Below, piece after piece: positions 17,203 to 24,396 of a DNA stretch of 64,000 nt. Source of the DNA: Brotonthovivens ammoniilytica (lineage in GTDB: Bacteria; Bacillota; Clostridia; Lachnospirales; Lachnospiraceae). The stretch's first letter is position 1. Every line of letters starts with the position of its first letter. The stretch covers positions 372,001 to 436,000 of the forward strand of contig NZ_JAOQJQ010000002.1 in the NCBI RefSeq assembly GCF_025566885.1, read 5' to 3'. The notes under the pieces are model-generated. The model made no database searches, was not told where the DNA came from, and saw only the letters and a list, made by a program, of their open reading frames with translations. The position numbers and the translations under genes were made by a program.

Positions 17203-20200
17203 ATGGCGGAAAAAGACAGGAACCAGAGAATGAAGGAGATCACGGAGCGGCTGGAACAGGGCGTTAAAGAGATTTTCACATCAGAAATGTATATGGAATA
17301 TCTGAAAACGATGTCCCAGTTCCACAGTTACAGTTTTAACAATACGCTCCTGATCCACCTGCAGAAACCGGACGCAACTTTAGTGGCCGGGTATCAGGCA
17401 TGGCAGAAAAAGTTCCACCGGCAGGTGCGGCGTGGGGAGAAAGGCATCCAGATCATTGCCCCTGCGCCGATCCGGCAAAGGGAAGAGGTGGAAAAGATCG
17501 ACCCGGCTACACTGGAGCCGGTATTAAAACCGGACGGGACGCCGGAGATGGAGGAAGTGGAATATACGATCCCACGTTTTCGGATCACCACCGTTTTTGA
17601 TGTATCCCAGACGGACGGGGAGCCGCTTCCGGAACTGGCCACGCCGGAGCTGATGGGAAGTGTGGAAAACTATGAGATATTTATGCAGGCAATCCGGGAT
17701 ATTTCCCCGGCGCCGATCCGCTTTGACGAGATCGAGAGCGGGGCAAAGGGATTTTATAACAGTATTGAAAAGGAAATCGTGATCCAGAACGGCATGAGCG
17801 AGAGCCAGACCATGAAAACCGGCATCCATGAAGTTACCCACGCAAAGCTCCATGACAGGGACATCATGGAAGAACTGGATGAGAAAAAAGACCAGTTGAC
17901 CAGGGAAGTGGAAGCGGAAAGCGTGGCGTACACCGTTTGCCAGTATTTTGGCCTGGATACGTCAGAATATTCCTTCCCCTATATTGCCGGGTGGAGCAGT
18001 GACAGGAATATGAAAGAACTCCGATCCTCTATAGACACGATCCGCCGGGTGTCCGGGGAATTTATCGACCAGATGGTGGATCGGATGCAGGAAATCCGGC
18101 GGGAAGCACAGCGGCATCAGGAGAACGCACTCTTTGAAGAACCGCAGGACAGATATGGGATTTATCAGCTCTGTGAGGACAGGGATGGGACGGATTACCG
18201 TTTTATGGGAATGGCTTACCTGCAGGAACAGGGCATCACTGTGGACGGCGCTGATTATCAGTTCGTTTACGGAGATGAACTGCAGGAAGGGGATACCCTG
18301 GAAGCCTTATACACAAAATTCAATACAGACCATCCGGCGGACTATACCGGGCATTCCCTGTCAGTGAGCGATGTGGTCGTCCTGAAAAAAGACGGGGAAC
18401 TGACCGCCCACTATGTGGACAGCTTTGGGTATCAGAAGCTTCCGGAGTTTGCTGCACAGAGAAAGAAACTGTTGGAAAGCCAGACAGAAGAAAAAGAATA
18501 TCCGCCGCTCTATCTGTCTGACCTTACTTACGCTATGGAACATAGGAACGTAAACGCTTACCTGGATTCCCGGAAGCTGAACCTGGACTGTAAGAAAGCG
18601 GTTGAAGAAGCGGTTGCCAGCCACTTTGACGGGTATCATCTGGCCCATGAAGCTGCAGCGGATGTGGTGGAGGCATACGGGGCAGAGCGGGTGTCCTTCG
18701 TGCTGGCCTGTACCGTCCAGCACCTCAGATCGGACGGGCGGTTTTCAAAAGAGACAAAGGAATGGGCGGATCGCTTCAAAATCCCGGAGAATATCAGCCG
18801 TGGGATGGATCTCAATGTCGATTATGTGGTGACGAGCCATCCGGCAGTGCTGGACGGTTTTATCGGCCTTGCCCGGAAAGAAATGGGGGAACAGGAGAAA
18901 GAAAAACAGGCAGAGCAGATCGGCCCGGAGACAAAAGGGCTTTTGGTAGAGGGACATTTTGGCACCTGGCACACGGTAGAAGTGAGGGAAATCGCCGGGG
19001 AGACTTTTTTCCGGATGGAGCAAGACGAGTATGGGGATACCGTGGCAGGGATTATCGTGGACGCAGACGGGAAGCTGGTAGCGGAGGATCTGGAACATGG
19101 ATTTGATGCCGGGGCTATGGAAGCGATCACAGAATATCTCTATGAGAAAGTGCCAGAGCCGTTTATCAAGCAGTTCTATGTGGTGAATGACGCCTATGGA
19201 GTGAAAGCGGAGCGGGAGTATCAATACTTTGAAAACCTGGATGAAGCGATCCAGGCATATCACCTGTTGCCAAACCACCTGGACAAACAGCTTGGCATGG
19301 AAAGCCGGGAACCTGTCACTTCCAGGATGCCTTTAATTTCATGTAAAAACGGGATTGAGGAAATAGAAGATATTGAAAAAGCATCCTTAAGCGGGAAATG
19401 GATGAACCCGGAGGTGACGGACGCTGTGAACCGGGCTGTCTTTTATCTTGATAACCGGGATATGGAGGCAGCCTTTTCCCTTACGGGTCTGGAGCAGTAT
19501 TTTTTTATCCAGACCACAGACGGAGGGTATGATTATACATTCTATGATGCGGGCTGCCGGGAGATTGACGGCGGCATTTATGAAAATGAGGATGTCTCCG
19601 AGCAGGAAGCTATTGAGGATATTTTATCCGGGGAAGCCGGCGGGAAACCGGTAACGTATAAAGTCATGGATGTGGAAGCATTTCTGGAGCAGAGGGAAAG
19701 GGCGCAGGAAACCGCCATGGAGCAAACGGAACCAACCATCAGTTTCTACGCTGCGGAGTGCATGGAGTTCCCGGTGATGGGAGAGTACCATGACAACCTG
19801 ACGCTTGCGGAGGCATTTGAGAAATACCAGGCAATTCCGGCGGAGCGGATGAACGGGATCAAAGGGATCGGATTCCGGCTGGAGGACGGGAGCATGTATG
19901 ACGGGGATTACGAACTGATGCGGGCCGGGAGCATCTCCAGGGATATGATCGACCTGGTTCCCCATTATAAGGAAAGCCCCTTGGTGCAGAAAGCTATGGC
20001 AGATCTGGAGGAAATGCTGGCAGAGGAACGCCGGAGGGAAGAACCGGTACAGACAGAGCCGGCGGCAGAACAGGGACAGGGCAGGCTGGGGCATACCGGG
20101 CAGAAACCGGGGGCAGAGAAGCCCACAGGGGTGCGCCAGTCCGTCCTTGCGGCGCTCCGTGAGCGGCAGGCAAAACGGAAAGCCGAGGAACAACAGCAGA

Positions 20201-20268
20201 TACAAAAAGAAGAGCAGAAAGCGGAAAAGAAAACCCATGGACACAGGAAAGGAGAGCCGGAGTTATGA
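17203..20268 (+). CDS. ArdC-like polyvalent antirestriction/metallopeptidase protein (1021 aa)
   Basis: The N-terminal ArdC-like single-strand DNA-binding domain (about 1-130, FNNTLLIHLQKPDATLVAGYQAWQ) is followed by a zincin-type peptidase with HEVTH near residue 208 and a downstream acidic helix. Then come a YodL-type domain (about 315-420, SLSVSDVVVLKKDGELTAHYVDS), a DUF3849-like domain (about 430-545, DLTYAMEHRNVNAYLDSRKL) and a C-terminal region (about 845-930) of the DUF4316/large-polyvalent type. ArdC-like proteins shield incoming single-stranded DNA in the recipient; the peptidase target is unknown. It shares the LIHxQ(K/R)PDAT motif with the helicase N-terminus. The last four bases overlap the next start (ATGA). 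Confidence 0.85.
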   Translation: MAEKDRNQRMKEITERLEQGVKEIFTSEMYMEYLKTMSQFHSYSFNNTLLIHLQKPDATLVAGYQAWQKKFHRQVRRGEKGIQIIAPAPIRQREEVEKIDPATLEPVLKPDGTPEMEEVEYTIPRFRITTVFDVSQTDGEPLPELATPELMGSVENYEIFMQAIRDISPAPIRFDEIESGAKGFYNSIEKEIVIQNGMSESQTMKTGIHEVTHAKLHDRDIMEELDEKKDQLTREVEAESVAYTVCQYFGLDTSEYSFPYIAGWSSDRNMKELRSSIDTIRRVSGEFIDQMVDRMQEIRREAQRHQENALFEEPQDRYGIYQLCEDRDGTDYRFMGMAYLQEQGITVDGADYQFVYGDELQEGDTLEALYTKFNTDHPADYTGHSLSVSDVVVLKKDGELTAHYVDSFGYQKLPEFAAQRKKLLESQTEEKEYPPLYLSDLTYAMEHRNVNAYLDSRKLNLDCKKAVEEAVASHFDGYHLAHEAAADVVEAYGAERVSFVLACTVQHLRSDGRFSKETKEWADRFKIPENISRGMDLNVDYVVTSHPAVLDGFIGLARKEMGEQEKEKQAEQIGPETKGLLVEGHFGTWHTVEVREIAGETFFRMEQDEYGDTVAGIIVDADGKLVAEDLEHGFDAGAMEAITEYLYEKVPEPFIKQFYVVNDAYGVKAEREYQYFENLDEAIQAYHLLPNHLDKQLGMESREPVTSRMPLISCKNGIEEIEDIEKASLSGKWMNPEVTDAVNRAVFYLDNRDMEAAFSLTGLEQYFFIQTTDGGYDYTFYDAGCREIDGGIYENEDVSEQEAIEDILSGEAGGKPVTYKVMDVEAFLEQRERAQETAMEQTEPTISFYAAECMEFPVMGEYHDNLTLAEAFEKYQAIPAERMNGIKGIGFRLEDGSMYDGDYELMRAGSISRDMIDLVPHYKESPLVQKAMADLEEMLAEERRREEPVQTEPAAEQGQGRLGHTGQKPGAEKPTGVRQSVLAALRERQAKRKAEEQQQIQKEEQKAEKKTHGHRKGEPEL

Positions 20269-20495
20269 GAGTGCGGTTTGAGGAAGAAGAATATTTTGTC
20301 ATTGCTATGTTTGAAAAGGACAGCCGGATCGGAACCATGGAGGAAATCCGCCGGGTGCTTCCATTTATCCGGGAAGATGGGGAGATGCTTGCCCTGGTCA
20401 ACAGTACGCTGAAGAAAATGGAGCAGCTCACGGATCAGGAGTTCTCCCGGCTGGATCTGGAAACCTATGTGCAGGAACCGGCGGAGGAAGCGTGA
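20265..20495 (+). CDS. TTRAP-type transposon-transfer assisting protein
   Basis: 76 residues, with the family's simple helical pattern: MRVRFEEEEYFVIAMF...DSRIGTMEEIRRVLPFIREDGEMLALVNSTLKKMEQLTDQEFSRL. The start ATG overlaps the stop of the ArdC-like gene (ATGA) and the stop overlaps the next start (TGATG), so three genes are coupled translationally. TTRAP proteins accompany conjugative transposons; a transfer-assisting role is assigned by family only. Confidence 0.75.
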   Translation: MRVRFEEEEYFVIAMFEKDSRIGTMEEIRRVLPFIREDGEMLALVNSTLKKMEQLTDQEFSRLDLETYVQEPAEEA

Positions 20496-21349
20496 TGGAG
20501 ATCAACCAATTTGCCCTGTACCAACTGAAGAATATCCCGGAGAACCGGATGATCCGCTACCGGTCTTATCAAACGCTGCAGGAGCAGCATATCCCGGTGC
20601 GGTATGAGAATTATGAGCAGGTTTACCTGGGACGGATGAAAAAAGGGGACACGCCGGACACCATCCGGACACGCATGGGGGAGCATCCGCCCCGCAGATC
20701 CGCCTGCCACAGCCTAAGCGTCAGTGATGTGCTGGTCTTAAACAGCGGTGGTGAGATCACAGCCTACTATGTGGAAAAAGAGGGTTTTGTCGTGATCGCC
20801 GGATTTCTCCGCCTGGGTTCTTCCGGTGCGCTGATCTCTTATGACACCACAGATTTCCATATCGAGGGGAAAGAGGGAAGCTGGCTTGCCTATGACAGCA
20901 TCATCATAGACGGACGGGAATTTTTCCTCATGGAACACACCGTTTACGGGGCGCAGGCGGCCAATGTGGTGCTGGACAGTGCGGGAAATATGGTGGTAGA
21001 CAATGTGTTCCACGGCTTTGACGAGGCAGTAAAGCAGCAGATCCGGGAGTACCTGCACCCGCCAGTAAAAGAGCCGGAACCGGAGAAACCAAAAAAGCCG
21101 GTGATGGAAAACTGGCAGAAAGCCTATGAAAACGGGGAATATCTGCGGAGCGCAGAGATCACGGAAGAACAGAATTACAACATGATAGACGGGCGCATGA
21201 ATAATCTGCCGAACAAGCCCCGGAAGATTGGAGGAAGGGTTTCTGTGCTGGATCGGCTCCATCTGAAGCAGGCAGAGATTGCCAGACGGAGCGGGAAGGC
21301 TGTGCCGCAGATGGCGGCGGAAGAAGAGATGGAGCGGAGAAGGAAATAA
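20495..21349 (+). CDS. YodL-domain protein of the DNA-processing operon
   Basis: 284 residues from ATG 20495, with GGAGGAAG seven bases upstream; a GTG three bases earlier is less likely. Residues about 5-100 repeat the YodL-type domain of the ArdC-like protein two genes upstream, with the same tail pattern (HSLSVSDVLVLNSGGEITAYYVEKEGF). The middle (110-190) resembles the DUF4316-neighbour region of that protein, and the C-terminus is basic (VLDRLHLKQAEIARRSGK). It therefore looks like a shortened relative of the upstream polyvalent protein without DNA-binding and peptidase domains. Function unknown. It is followed by a strong bidirectional terminator. Confidence 0.7.
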   Translation: MEINQFALYQLKNIPENRMIRYRSYQTLQEQHIPVRYENYEQVYLGRMKKGDTPDTIRTRMGEHPPRRSACHSLSVSDVLVLNSGGEITAYYVEKEGFVVIAGFLRLGSSGALISYDTTDFHIEGKEGSWLAYDSIIIDGREFFLMEHTVYGAQAANVVLDSAGNMVVDNVFHGFDEAVKQQIREYLHPPVKEPEPEKPKKPVMENWQKAYENGEYLRSAEITEEQNYNMIDGRMNNLPNKPRKIGGRVSVLDRLHLKQAEIARRSGKAVPQMAAEEEMERRRK

Positions 21350-21398
21350 AAAAAGAGGAAGATGTTTTGCCGGGAGTGGCAGGCATTTTCCTCTTTTC
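21350..21398. terminator. Bidirectional terminator between the YodL gene and the toxin gene
   Basis: An AAAAGAGGAA...TTCCTCTTTT stem, extended by TTGCC/GGCA inside. It has A and T tracts on both sides and lies exactly between two convergent genes. Confidence 0.85.
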
Positions 21399-21997
21399 TA
21401 ATCTCTGAAATATTTTAACATCTGAACCAATATCGGACTTTCAGCAATCTCACCAGTATCTCGTTCCCTTTGTCCAAATTGGACAAATTGGGAAGCGGAA
21501 TAAAAGTCATATAATTTTGGATTGCTGGCACATTCTATGTAAACGGCTTTTCCTCCGATAATAAACTGGGCTTCCCGGACTTTGCTGCAGGCAATGGATA
21601 ATAATTCCTGTCCGGGTATAGAGACAGATAAACCGGGATTAAAATTCCTGCCGAGCTGTGCAATCAACGGCATGGACACCAGAAAACGGTCAAGCTCTTC
21701 ATCATATTGCGAAAATTTACCTATACGTTTCTGGAGTGTTTTACTTAATGCGTTTCCGTTGATAGAAACAAATTTATTTGCCAACGTAAAATAGCCAACG
21801 AAACCGGGTGATTCTTCATCAGAAAAAACCAGATAGGTCATTGCAAGCCGCTGCCTGGCAAAGCCAATCGCCTTTGACTGTATAAAATTTTCCACGTCTT
21901 TATTTTGTGGACACATGAAACGGGAGAGGATAGACTGCAGCTTATCCTCTCCGTATGTGTCGAGCATTTCTAAAAGATTCAGCTCTATATAATCCAT
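21398..21997 (-). CDS. GNAT-like acetyltransferase, probable toxin of a toxin-antitoxin pair
   Basis: 199 residues. The N-terminus (LNTYGEDK-like DTYGEDKLQSILSRF) leads into DVENFIQSKAIGFARQRLAMTYLVF, then a GNAT-like core (FVGYFTLANKFVSI; SVSIPGQELLSIACSKVREAQFIIGGKAVYIEC; KLYDFYSASQFVQFGQR). The classical Q/R-x-x-G-x-A acetyl-CoA loop is poorly matched. The gene overlaps the upstream small gene by one base (TAATG), the order antitoxin-toxin. GNAT toxins that acetylate aminoacyl-tRNA are known; whether this one does so is inference. It could also be a housekeeping acetyltransferase of the element. Confidence 0.65.
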   Translation of the reverse strand: MDYIELNLLEMLDTYGEDKLQSILSRFMCPQNKDVENFIQSKAIGFARQRLAMTYLVFSDEESPGFVGYFTLANKFVSINGNALSKTLQKRIGKFSQYDEELDRFLVSMPLIAQLGRNFNPGLSVSIPGQELLSIACSKVREAQFIIGGKAVYIECASNPKLYDFYSASQFVQFGQRERDTGEIAESPILVQMLKYFRD

Positions 21998-22182
21998 TAT
22001 ATTTTATCTCCAAAAAAAGCTTTGATATTTTTCGTGCCTTTTAATTCCTTTACGCTATAATTACGGGAAACAGGTTTTGTCGCAATAGCTGCAGCTTTCT
22101 CCAATGCTTCCACGAAAGCGGCGGCGGAGTCTTTGTCATGGATTACAATGTTCTTTTTGATACTCTGTGTTGCCATGTGCAT
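21997..22182 (-). CDS. Small putative antitoxin
   Basis: 61 residues (MHMATQSIKKNIVIHDKDSA...), basic at first, then a helix AAAFVEALEKAAAIA, then Ser/Lys-rich. AAAGGAG precedes the start; the in-frame ATG six bases in is an alternative. No clear DNA-binding fold is recognised. Coupling to the GNAT gene and a good promoter of its own suggest an antitoxin that stabilises the element after transfer. Confidence 0.6.
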   Translation of the reverse strand: MHMATQSIKKNIVIHDKDSAAAFVEALEKAAAIATKPVSRNYSVKELKGTKNIKAFFGDKI

Positions 22183-22209
22183 CTACTCCTTTCATGTTCT
22201 CTCATCAAT

Positions 22210-22238
22210 AGTATAGTCGATTTTTTAAAAAATAGCAA
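22210..22238 (-). promoter_or_regulatory. Promoter of the GNAT toxin-antitoxin pair
   Basis: On the minus strand: TTGCTA, a 17-base spacer made mostly of a T6A6 tract, then TATACT, about 28 bases before the antitoxin start. Confidence 0.7.
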
Positions 22239-22312
22239 TGAACGATTTTAAAAAAATGCTTGACGGAACGATTAAAAAAATATGCTGGAATGGTGAGTAT
22301 GAAATTCAGCGT

Positions 22313-22546
22313 TTATTTCAGCAATTCGTCATAACTTGTCCCCAGGCAGTCCCGGATGCCACGGAGCTGTGCCCCGGTGATATGCTGAATCCCCCGTTCA
22401 ATCTTTACCAGCGTCTCTCGTGTCATAGCTATATCTTTCAGTTGGAGCATACGGACAAGTTCTGTCTGTCCGATCCCCTTTTCTTTCCGTACACGGCGGA
22501 TATTGCCGCCGATGTCGATACCGTTCTGTTTGATCTTTTGTTCCAT
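22313..22546 (-). CDS. XRE-family helix-turn-helix repressor (77 aa)
   Basis: A compact Cro/CI-like domain: IGGNIRRVRKEKGIGQTELVRML, ETLVKIERG and QLRGIRDCLGTSYDELL. GAGAGGA lies nine bases before the start. It is transcribed away from two GGACT-N6-AGTCC palindromes, so it probably represses its own and the divergent promoter. It may be the immunity or transfer-control switch of the element's left part, or only regulate the neighbouring small genes. Confidence 0.75.
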   Translation of the reverse strand: MEQKIKQNGIDIGGNIRRVRKEKGIGQTELVRMLQLKDIAMTRETLVKIERGIQHITGAQLRGIRDCLGTSYDELLK

Positions 22547-22566
22547 CCGATAAAGTCCTCTCGACT

Positions 22567-22636
22567 GGACTGAGATCAGTCCGATTTTCCTTTATCTTAT
22601 CGGTATGGAATGATACAATGGGACTAGAATGAGTCC
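22567..22636. promoter_or_regulatory. Twin operator palindromes GGACT-N6-AGTCC
   Basis: Two 16-bp palindromes with identical arms and 6-bp spacers (22567-22582 and 22621-22636), centres 54 bp apart, lie upstream of the XRE gene. Between them, on the plus strand, is a possible promoter (TTTATC, 17 bases, TACAAT at 22615), with the second palindrome at its transcription start. This is typical of a phage-like repressor operator. Confidence 0.65.
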
Positions 22637-22675
22637 AATTTGAAAATAATTCCGGGATCAGAAAAGAATAGGGCG

Positions 22676-22837
22676 CTATTTCAATTCGCCGTGTTTCAGT
22701 TCGTGCTGTGCGATAGCCTGACGGATCAGATAGAGGATCTCACCGTTCATGGAGCGTCCGTCAAACTCAGCAAGGCTTTTCAGCTTTTTATGTGTTTCTG
22801 AGTCAATGCGTAAACCGATATGTTTATCTTTTTCCAT
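22676..22837 (-). CDS. Small Arc-like ribbon-helix-helix protein (53 aa)
   Basis: A 53-residue reading frame, MEKDKHIGLRIDSETHKKLK then SLAEFDGRSMNGEILYLIRQAI and a short basic tail. The beta strand (HIGLRID), helix A (ETHKKLKSLAEFDG) and helix B (MNGEILYLIRQAIAQH) are the Arc/MetJ fold. GGAGAC stands just before the ATG. It lies next to four copies of TAAGTAC that could be its operator. It is a probable autoregulator of this small gene cluster. Confidence 0.75.
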   Translation of the reverse strand: MEKDKHIGLRIDSETHKKLKSLAEFDGRSMNGEILYLIRQAIAQHELKHGELK

Positions 22838-22857
22838 AATGTCTCCTGTCTGTCGTT

Positions 22858-22941
22858 TAAGTACAAAATAAGTTCGCTAAAGTAAGTACATTTTAAGTAC
22901 AGACGGTGATATTATGTGATAAATGGACTTGTTTTAAGTAC
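22858..22941. promoter_or_regulatory. Array of four TAAGTAC half-sites
   Basis: TAAGTAC occurs at 22858, 22883, 22894 and 22935, all in the same direction. The middle two are 11 bp apart, one helical turn, as expected for tandem RHH dimers. The array lies between the divergent RHH gene and the membrane-protein gene, so it probably controls both. Confidence 0.6.
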
Positions 22942-22966
22942 ACTAAATTTTGGAAAGGGCAACAAA

Positions 22967-23662
22967 ATGAGGGAGACAAGAGAAAAGAAATATTACCGGA
23001 TCAGGGCATGGCTGTTCTGGCTGTTGGCGGGAGGAATGATACTGTTGATTTTGGGGGCGTATTTTAAAGACGAATTATATGAAAAGTGGCTGAAAAGCGG
23101 CGGTATGGAAGATATAACTTATGAGGGAAAGTCCAGGCTGGAAGATACGGCGGAGTGTTATTTATGCGGCAATAGCGATAACAGCCTGGTTGGTTACTAC
23201 CGTAAATTTGATACGATAGGATTGATTTCTCTCAATGACTGGTATGTTCTGGACTTCCGGTTGAGTTGCCAGGACGAAAATGGATATGAAAGGAATACGG
23301 AAGATGGAACATCCTCCACGTATGGAAACACAGGAGAAATCATCTATTCGTCAGAAAGCAATTTCCATGGAACAATGGCATCCGTGGAAGTTACCCTTCC
23401 GGATGATTATGAATTGAAAATGGAAACGCTGGAAGAACACCTTTGCCAGCCCTGTCTGGATAAAGTGCTGGAATCCCTGGAGTTTCGCAAATGGAAGCAT
23501 GAAAAGAAAGGGGCGGTTCCTCTTTGTCTTGTAGATTTTAAGACATTGGAAATTTATTCCCTCCAGGATTGGCACAGGGGTTGCCTGATTCGGGATTATT
23601 GGGTGGAAATAGAACCGGAGGGAAATGAGATTACCGTAGACGCTTATGCCATACCACAGTAA
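22967..23662 (+). CDS. Unknown membrane-anchored protein with CxxC pairs
   Basis: 231 residues from ATG 22967, chosen because GGAAAGGG lies seven bases upstream; the frame is open further back to a GTG. The short basic N-terminus is followed by one membrane helix (about 15-35, LFWLLAGGMILLILGAYF). Then comes an extracellular-looking domain with CYLCGNSDNS and CQPCLDKVLESL, two CxxC units that may bind zinc or form disulfides. I do not recognise the family. It is probably cargo of the element, facing the RHH regulator across the TAAGTAC array. Confidence 0.6.
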   Translation: MRETREKKYYRIRAWLFWLLAGGMILLILGAYFKDELYEKWLKSGGMEDITYEGKSRLEDTAECYLCGNSDNSLVGYYRKFDTIGLISLNDWYVLDFRLSCQDENGYERNTEDGTSSTYGNTGEIIYSSESNFHGTMASVEVTLPDDYELKMETLEEHLCQPCLDKVLESLEFRKWKHEKKGAVPLCLVDFKTLEIYSLQDWHRGCLIRDYWVEIEPEGNEITVDAYAIPQ

Positions 23663-23718
23663 GGAACAAAAATAATAAAAAGGATACTCTGCAGATTTTT
23701 CATGGCCATGAATAACGA

Positions 23719-23738
23719 AAGGCTCCCGCAGGAGCCTT
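23719..23738. repeat. Perfect inverted repeat in the gap before the pre-relaxase gene
   Basis: AAGGCTCC-CGCA-GGAGCCTT, 8-bp arms. There is no T tract after it. It is the only structure I see in the 255-base gap 23663-23917; it may be a weak terminator of the membrane-protein gene. Confidence 0.5.
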
Positions 23739-23917
23739 CCGGACTGGAGGCTTCACAAGTTTCTCCAGTACGATCATAGTGAACTATAACAGAAGAAAAG
23801 TAAAAAATCAATCCAGACAGCATAAGACAGCATAAGATTCCTATATTTTCTCTGTTCAGCAGGAAAGGCAGGTGCTAAAATATCTACCAGATAAAATGTG
23901 AGAAGGAAGTGTACAGA

Positions 23918-24340
23918 TTGAAAGACAGCGAACTGATCGATAAAGTCCATTCTGCGGTTTATCACCAATGCCAGCGGCGGGGCTATACCGCACCCGTGGA
24001 TGTGCTGATGGAGATCGGCGTACTGCCAAAACAGAAATATGAAGAATGGCGTTTCGGAAAAATACCGTATCTGGAGCAGGTCTGTACCTGCAATCTACGG
24101 AAGCTTTCTGTAGTCATGGGGCAGATCCGGCGATATGCGCAAAAGGCAGGGTTAAAGCCGTCTTTTTGTTATTACAAGCGCTGGGGAGTAAAGAAAAAGC
24201 ATGGACACAGGCAGGTGATTCCGCTCCGTTTCAGCAAGAGCGGCAGACCAGAAATCGAGCGGGCTTATGCCACACATTATGTGGACAGTAAACGGATCGA
24301 ACAGTTGAAGAAAGAAGCGCAGGACGGACACATGGACTAA
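23918..24340 (+). CDS. Conserved ICE protein of unknown function next to the relaxase
   Basis: 140 residues starting at TTG 23918 (LKDSELIDKVHSAVYHQCQRRGYTAPVDVLMEIGVLPK). AAGGAAG lies eight bases upstream; the in-frame GTG at 23909 is too close to that site. The product is basic, with an N-terminal helical segment and a C-terminal basic region (VIPLRFSKSGRPEIERAYATHYVDSKRIEQLKKEA), which could bind DNA. It converges with the relaxase gene. I know similar proteins only as hypothetical partners of this relaxase type; an accessory role in transfer is possible. Confidence 0.6.
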   Translation: MKDSELIDKVHSAVYHQCQRRGYTAPVDVLMEIGVLPKQKYEEWRFGKIPYLEQVCTCNLRKLSVVMGQIRRYAQKAGLKPSFCYYKRWGVKKKHGHRQVIPLRFSKSGRPEIERAYATHYVDSKRIEQLKKEAQDGHMD

Positions 24341-24357
24341 AGCAAAGCGAGTCCATG
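24331..24357. repeat. Inverted repeat between convergent genes
   Basis: CATGGACT, an 11-base spacer, then AGTCCATG. It overlaps the last codons of the 140-aa gene and faces the relaxase 3' end. It may act as a terminator for either gene, although T tracts are short. Confidence 0.4.
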
Positions 24358-24396
24358 TGCCCGCAGTAGCTTATATCTTATGCGATAGGCGGATAT

